9,238 bases of DNA from positions 1 to 9,238 of the forward strand of contig CALGGE010000017.1 of assembly GCA_937916125.1 (NCBI GenBank), given 5' to 3'. Source of the stretch: an uncultured Elusimicrobia bacterium. Its GTDB lineage: Bacteria; Elusimicrobiota; Endomicrobiia; Endomicrobiales; Endomicrobiaceae. Position numbers and translations under genes: made by a program. Shown one piece after another: positions 6,606-9,238 of the stretch (its first letter is position 1; the number at the start of each line of letters is the position of its first letter). The notes beneath the pieces were generated by a model. That model was not told where the DNA came from. It searched no databases and worked only from the letters and a program-made list of their open reading frames with translations.

Positions 6606-6789
6606 TTATTTTTTCAACCCACTTAAGCATATTTCTTATTCCAGTCAAACTGTCAACTTTTGGTGACCAATTAAAAATTTTATTGGCTTTTGAAATATCA
6701 ATAACAATATTATAGCTGTCAGACAATAAACTTTTCCCTAAACGTTTTCCCAAATATCCGGTTGCACCGGTAAGCAAAATTGTTTTCAT
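6595..6789 (-). pseudogene. SDR sugar epimerase/reductase stub lacking its middle
   Basis: The 64-codon frame joins two recognisable ends of an extended SDR. Residues 1-30 (MKTILLTGATGYLGKR and onward) are the dinucleotide-binding start. Residues 31-61, with DISKANKIFNWSPKVDSLTGIRNMLKW, match the C-terminal pattern of sugar SDRs, in which a helix is followed by a W-P-K motif and GI. About 220-240 residues, including the YxxxK site, are missing, so it cannot be active. It retains a good AGGA ribosome-binding site and still runs 11 bases into the DUF1016 gene. It may persist because its translation is coupled to that gene. Its position just downstream of E1 and GT2 suggests it was an earlier 4-ketoreductase of the same locus (inference). 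Confidence 0.75.
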
Positions 6790-6804
6790 TTTTATATCCT
6801 AAAA
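6784..6804. repeat. 21-bp direct repeat, copy 2 (SDR stub start)
   Basis: This copy carries the ribosome-binding site and ATGAAA start of the SDR stub and is identical to 5574-5594. The two copies have the same orientation and are 1210 bases apart. Confidence 0.9.
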
Positions 6805-6811
6805 TTTCATA

Positions 6812-7795
6812 TCATCTTCCAAACTTCAAACTGCTTTTTATTATTTCTTTTATCTTAAATTTTATTTCATAAACAAATATTCTAAATTTATCTGTTAAAG
6901 AAAATTTGCTATCTATTATATCACATATTTTCTCATAGGGAATCTGTGAAAAATATTTAACATATTCTTTGCATTCATCTATTTTTTTTATGGTCAAACC
7001 ATATTTTTTTGACAACATGTAATAATACTCAAAAGTAAATAAATTTGTATTTATCGAATGATCTTTTATAATTTTTGCTCTTGTATCTTCCGGTATATCA
7101 AAAGGTAAACTTAAAATATATTTACTCCAATTACGTCCGAAAATTTCAACCGAGGAAGATATCCATCCTGACGACACCATAGGAACTGCTTCCAATATCT
7201 CTTTATTGAGCCAAAAAATTTCCGAATTATTATTAAACAAATATTGTGTCAAAATAAAATGATGAATAAAATTATTCCATTTGTATGTTGCTATATCAAA
7301 ATTATCTATAATCCTTTTGCTAAAAACTATTGATGATAAAAGTGTATAATGCCATCCCAAATCGTTCATAAATAAAACAGGATTTTTATACACATTATTT
7401 TTGATTTTAATATTTCTACCTTTGGCTCTTGTTACAACTGCGGAATATTTAAAATCATTTAATATTTTTAACAATTCGTTGAAATTTTTCTCAATAATAT
7501 AATGTTTATCTCCAAGCAAAATCGAATATTCGCCATCTGCACACTTCAACACTCTGTAAAAATTCTCATCGGCACTTACGGTTTCTGAATTTTTAAAATA
7601 TTTTATATATTTGGAATTTAAACCTTTTATATAATTTTCAGTATCGTCCTGAGAGGCATTATCATTGATTATTATATCGAGATCATATATACTTTTATCA
7701 ATAAACTTTATAACCTTAGTTAAAGTTTTTTTTAAAACATCCGCACGATTATATGTCGGAATACAAACTGATAATAAAATTTTATTCATTTTCAT
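6812..7795 (-). CDS. Glycosyltransferase family 2, with DKH in place of the DDD motif
   Basis: This is a 327-residue GT-A transferase. It opens LLSVCIPTYNRADVLKKTL (7-25), has the nucleotide-binding segment DIIINDNASQDDTENYI (40-56) and then SADENFYRVLKCADGEYSILLGD (74-96). Relatives usually continue as DDD or DDE; here the sequence is D96-K97-H98. A D-x-H metal site is known in other GT-A enzymes, so activity remains possible. A basic C-terminal tail (FKIKEIIKSSLKFGR) may bind the inner membrane. The ATG overlaps the TGA of the E1 gene, and M3 at 7789 is an alternative start. It probably transfers a sugar in the O-antigen or capsule repeat; which sugar cannot be told. Confidence 0.93.
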   Translation of the reverse strand: MKMNKILLSVCIPTYNRADVLKKTLTKVIKFIDKSIYDLDIIINDNASQDDTENYIKGLNSKYIKYFKNSETVSADENFYRVLKCADGEYSILLGDKHYIIEKNFNELLKILNDFKYSAVVTRAKGRNIKIKNNVYKNPVLFMNDLGWHYTLLSSIVFSKRIIDNFDIATYKWNNFIHHFILTQYLFNNNSEIFWLNKEILEAVPMVSSGWISSSVEIFGRNWSKYILSLPFDIPEDTRAKIIKDHSINTNLFTFEYYYMLSKKYGLTIKKIDECKEYVKYFSQIPYEKICDIIDSKFSLTDKFRIFVYEIKFKIKEIIKSSLKFGR

Positions 7796-9147
7796 TTCAA
7801 TTTTTCTTTCACAAACTTATGTATCAAATCGGAAATTTTGTTCATTTCTTTTTTACCGAGTGCAGGGAAAGTTCCTACCCAAAAAGTGTTGTTCATTATG
7901 TAGTCTGCATTAGGAAGCATTTTGTATTCCGTTTCGGTTAATCTGTTCGACATCAACAGAGCGGAAGACCCTATCCTCATGGGAATTTCATTTTCCGTCA
8001 TCATGGGTTGCCTTAAAATATTACCTGCAAAAAGCTGCCTTGTTCCGACGCCATGTTCTTCCAAATATTCAACCAACTGCTGTTTTGTAAAAATACCGTT
8101 TTGTTTTACGGATAACAAGAGACCAAACCAAGAAGGTTTTGTTCCTTCTTCAATTTTAGGAAATATAAAATATTCTTCCAAATCTTTTAATTTATTAATT
8201 AAATAATTTGCATTTTCGGTTCTTTTCTCTAAGAACTTAGGAAGTTTTTTCAATTGGCTTAAACCTATTGCAGCCTGCCAGTCGGTAATTTTTAAATTAT
8301 ATCCTATATGAGAATATGTGTATTTATGGTCGTAACCGAACGGCAAATTACCAAGTTGCATGGAAAATCTTTTTCCGCAGCTGTTATCTCTGCCGGGCTT
8401 GCACCAACAATCTCTGCCCCAATCTCTAAAAGACATTATTATTCTGTAAAGTTGAGAATCATTGGTAACTACAGCTCCGCCCTCACCCATCGTTATGTGA
8501 TGTGCAGGATAAAAACTGAAAGTTCCTATATGTCCGACAGTTCCGACATTTTGGTTTTTATGGACGGCACCGAGAGCATCACAACTATCCTCTATAAGCC
8601 ATAAATTATGTTTTTTACATATTTCCAAAATCTTGTCCAAATCGTAAGGATTGCCCAAAGTGTGGGCAATAAATATAACTTTTGTCTTATCCGTTATTGC
8701 TTCTTCAATTTTGTCTGAATTTATGTTGCAAGTTTCCAAACTACAGTCAACAAAAACCGGAACAAGACCTAACTGAATAATAGGGTTTACCGTCGTAGGA
8801 AAACCTGATGCAACCGTTATAACCTCATCACCTTTTTTTACCTGCTTTTCGCCAAGTTTGTAAGATGTTAATGCCGATAAAGCTAAAAGATTTGCGGAAG
8901 AACCTGAATTTGTCGATAGTGCATATTTTACATGCAAAAATTCCGCCAAACTTTTTTCAAATTGGTCGTTAAACCTGCCTGTTGTAAGCCACATATCCAA
9001 AGATGCATCAATTAAGTTGCATAAATCTTCTTCATCTAAAACTTTGCCGGAAACAGGAATATACTTTTTTAAATTTCTTTTAGGTTTATTAAACTTAAAA
9101 TATAATTTTGCTGCATTTTTTACTGCATTTCTTAAAATGTTTGACAT
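7792..9147 (-). CDS. rfbH: CDP-4-keto-6-deoxyglucose-3-dehydrase (E1, RfbH/AscC type)
   Basis: This PMP-dependent [2Fe-2S] enzyme removes the C3 hydroxyl of CDP-4-keto-6-deoxyglucose on the way to CDP-3,6-dideoxyhexoses. The 451-residue protein has the aminotransferase fold with SGSSANLLAL (81-90), the cofactor-binding Asp in IEDSCD (D187) and SFYPAHHITMGEGGAV (211-226). His216 occupies the place of the Schiff-base lysine, the hallmark of E1. Cysteines 189, 247, 249 and 257 give C-x57-C-x1-C-x7-C, the spacing I recall for the E1 iron-sulfur cluster. It needs an E3 reductase not encoded in this window. The ATG at 9147 has AGAGG a few bases upstream. The gene is richer in GC (24 of 60 bases at 7981-8040) than its downstream neighbours. 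Confidence 0.96.
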   Translation of the reverse strand: MSNILRNAVKNAAKLYFKFNKPKRNLKKYIPVSGKVLDEEDLCNLIDASLDMWLTTGRFNDQFEKSLAEFLHVKYALSTNSGSSANLLALSALTSYKLGEKQVKKGDEVITVASGFPTTVNPIIQLGLVPVFVDCSLETCNINSDKIEEAITDKTKVIFIAHTLGNPYDLDKILEICKKHNLWLIEDSCDALGAVHKNQNVGTVGHIGTFSFYPAHHITMGEGGAVVTNDSQLYRIIMSFRDWGRDCWCKPGRDNSCGKRFSMQLGNLPFGYDHKYTYSHIGYNLKITDWQAAIGLSQLKKLPKFLEKRTENANYLINKLKDLEEYFIFPKIEEGTKPSWFGLLLSVKQNGIFTKQQLVEYLEEHGVGTRQLFAGNILRQPMMTENEIPMRIGSSALLMSNRLTETEYKMLPNADYIMNNTFWVGTFPALGKKEMNKISDLIHKFVKEKLK

Positions 9148-9162
9148 AATACCTCTTTACGG

Positions 9163-9229
9163 CAATGTATAATGAACGACAACAACTGCAATGTACAATG
9201 TACAATGTATGATGTACAATGAACGACAA
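9163..9229. repeat. Short-period repeats upstream of the E1 gene
   Basis: Three exact copies of CAATGTA lie at 9189-9209. An 18-base direct repeat (ATGTAYAATGAACGACAA, one difference) lies at 9165-9182 and 9212-9229. The same words appear in expanded and contracted arrangement on both sides, suggesting slippage or unequal exchange. It occupies the space where the E1 promoter would be; I see no convincing -35/-10 pair. Confidence 0.8.
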
Positions 9230-9238
9230 AGACAAAGA

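Noticed and set aside
7665..8604. Several plus-strand open frames of 60-100 codons opposite the GT2 and E1 genes, and another at 1398-1586
   Set aside because: They are antisense to strongly recognisable conserved genes, show no known motif and have no convincing ribosome-binding site.
9163..9238. CRISPR array
   Set aside because: Repeat units are 7 and 18 bases with no regular spacers, and there are no cas genes.

Overview
The window is AT-rich, and all of its supportable genes lie on the minus strand, so transcription runs from the right edge (9147) to the left edge. It reads as part of a surface-polysaccharide (O-antigen/LPS-type) locus of a Gram-negative bacterium. The evidence is a CDP-sugar 3-dehydrase, a sugar epimerase, several NAD-dependent sugar epimerases/reductases, two family-2 glycosyltransferases and one family-9 (heptosyltransferase-like) glycosyltransferase. 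I cannot name the taxon. The standard genetic code fits, Shine-Dalgarno sites are present but uneven, and the base composition suggests a low-GC, possibly host-associated anaerobe.

Layout in the order of transcription: a repeat-rich leader (9148-9238); an RfbH-type E1 dehydrase (9147-7792); a GT2 (7795-6812); an SDR stub with its middle missing (6789-6595); a DUF1016/YhcG-type PD-(D/E)XK protein (6605-5589); an RmlC-like epimerase (5579-5049); an SDR sugar 4-ketoreductase (5062-4175); a GT2 (4185-3280); a GT9 (3256-2183); a GT2/membrane stub (2094-1864); a 24-residue SDR stub (1860-1786); a 32-bp tandem repeat; an AAA ATPase with a DUF4143 tail (1725-490); and the first 138 codons of another SDR that leaves the window (416-1). 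Most polysaccharide genes overlap or are separated by fewer than 25 bases, which is what an operon looks like.

E1 acts on CDP-4-keto-6-deoxyglucose. E1, an RmlC-like epimerase and a 4-ketoreductase together are the final enzyme set of the CDP-ascarylose (3,6-dideoxy-L-hexose) route. The glycosyltransferases would add the sugar to a repeat unit or core. The CDP-glucose synthase, the 4,6-dehydratase and the E3 reductase are not in the window.

The unusual features are signs of instability. The epimerase gene carries a G9 tract next to a (GTAG)3 repeat, and a one-base slip in either direction stops translation within a few codons. A 21-bp perfect direct repeat, which includes the ribosome-binding site and start codon, flanks the SDR stub plus the DUF1016 gene as an excisable 1.2-kb module. 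Three separate stubs keep their N-termini but have lost their middles in frame. One of them can be traced to a deletion between two GSG-encoding octamers.
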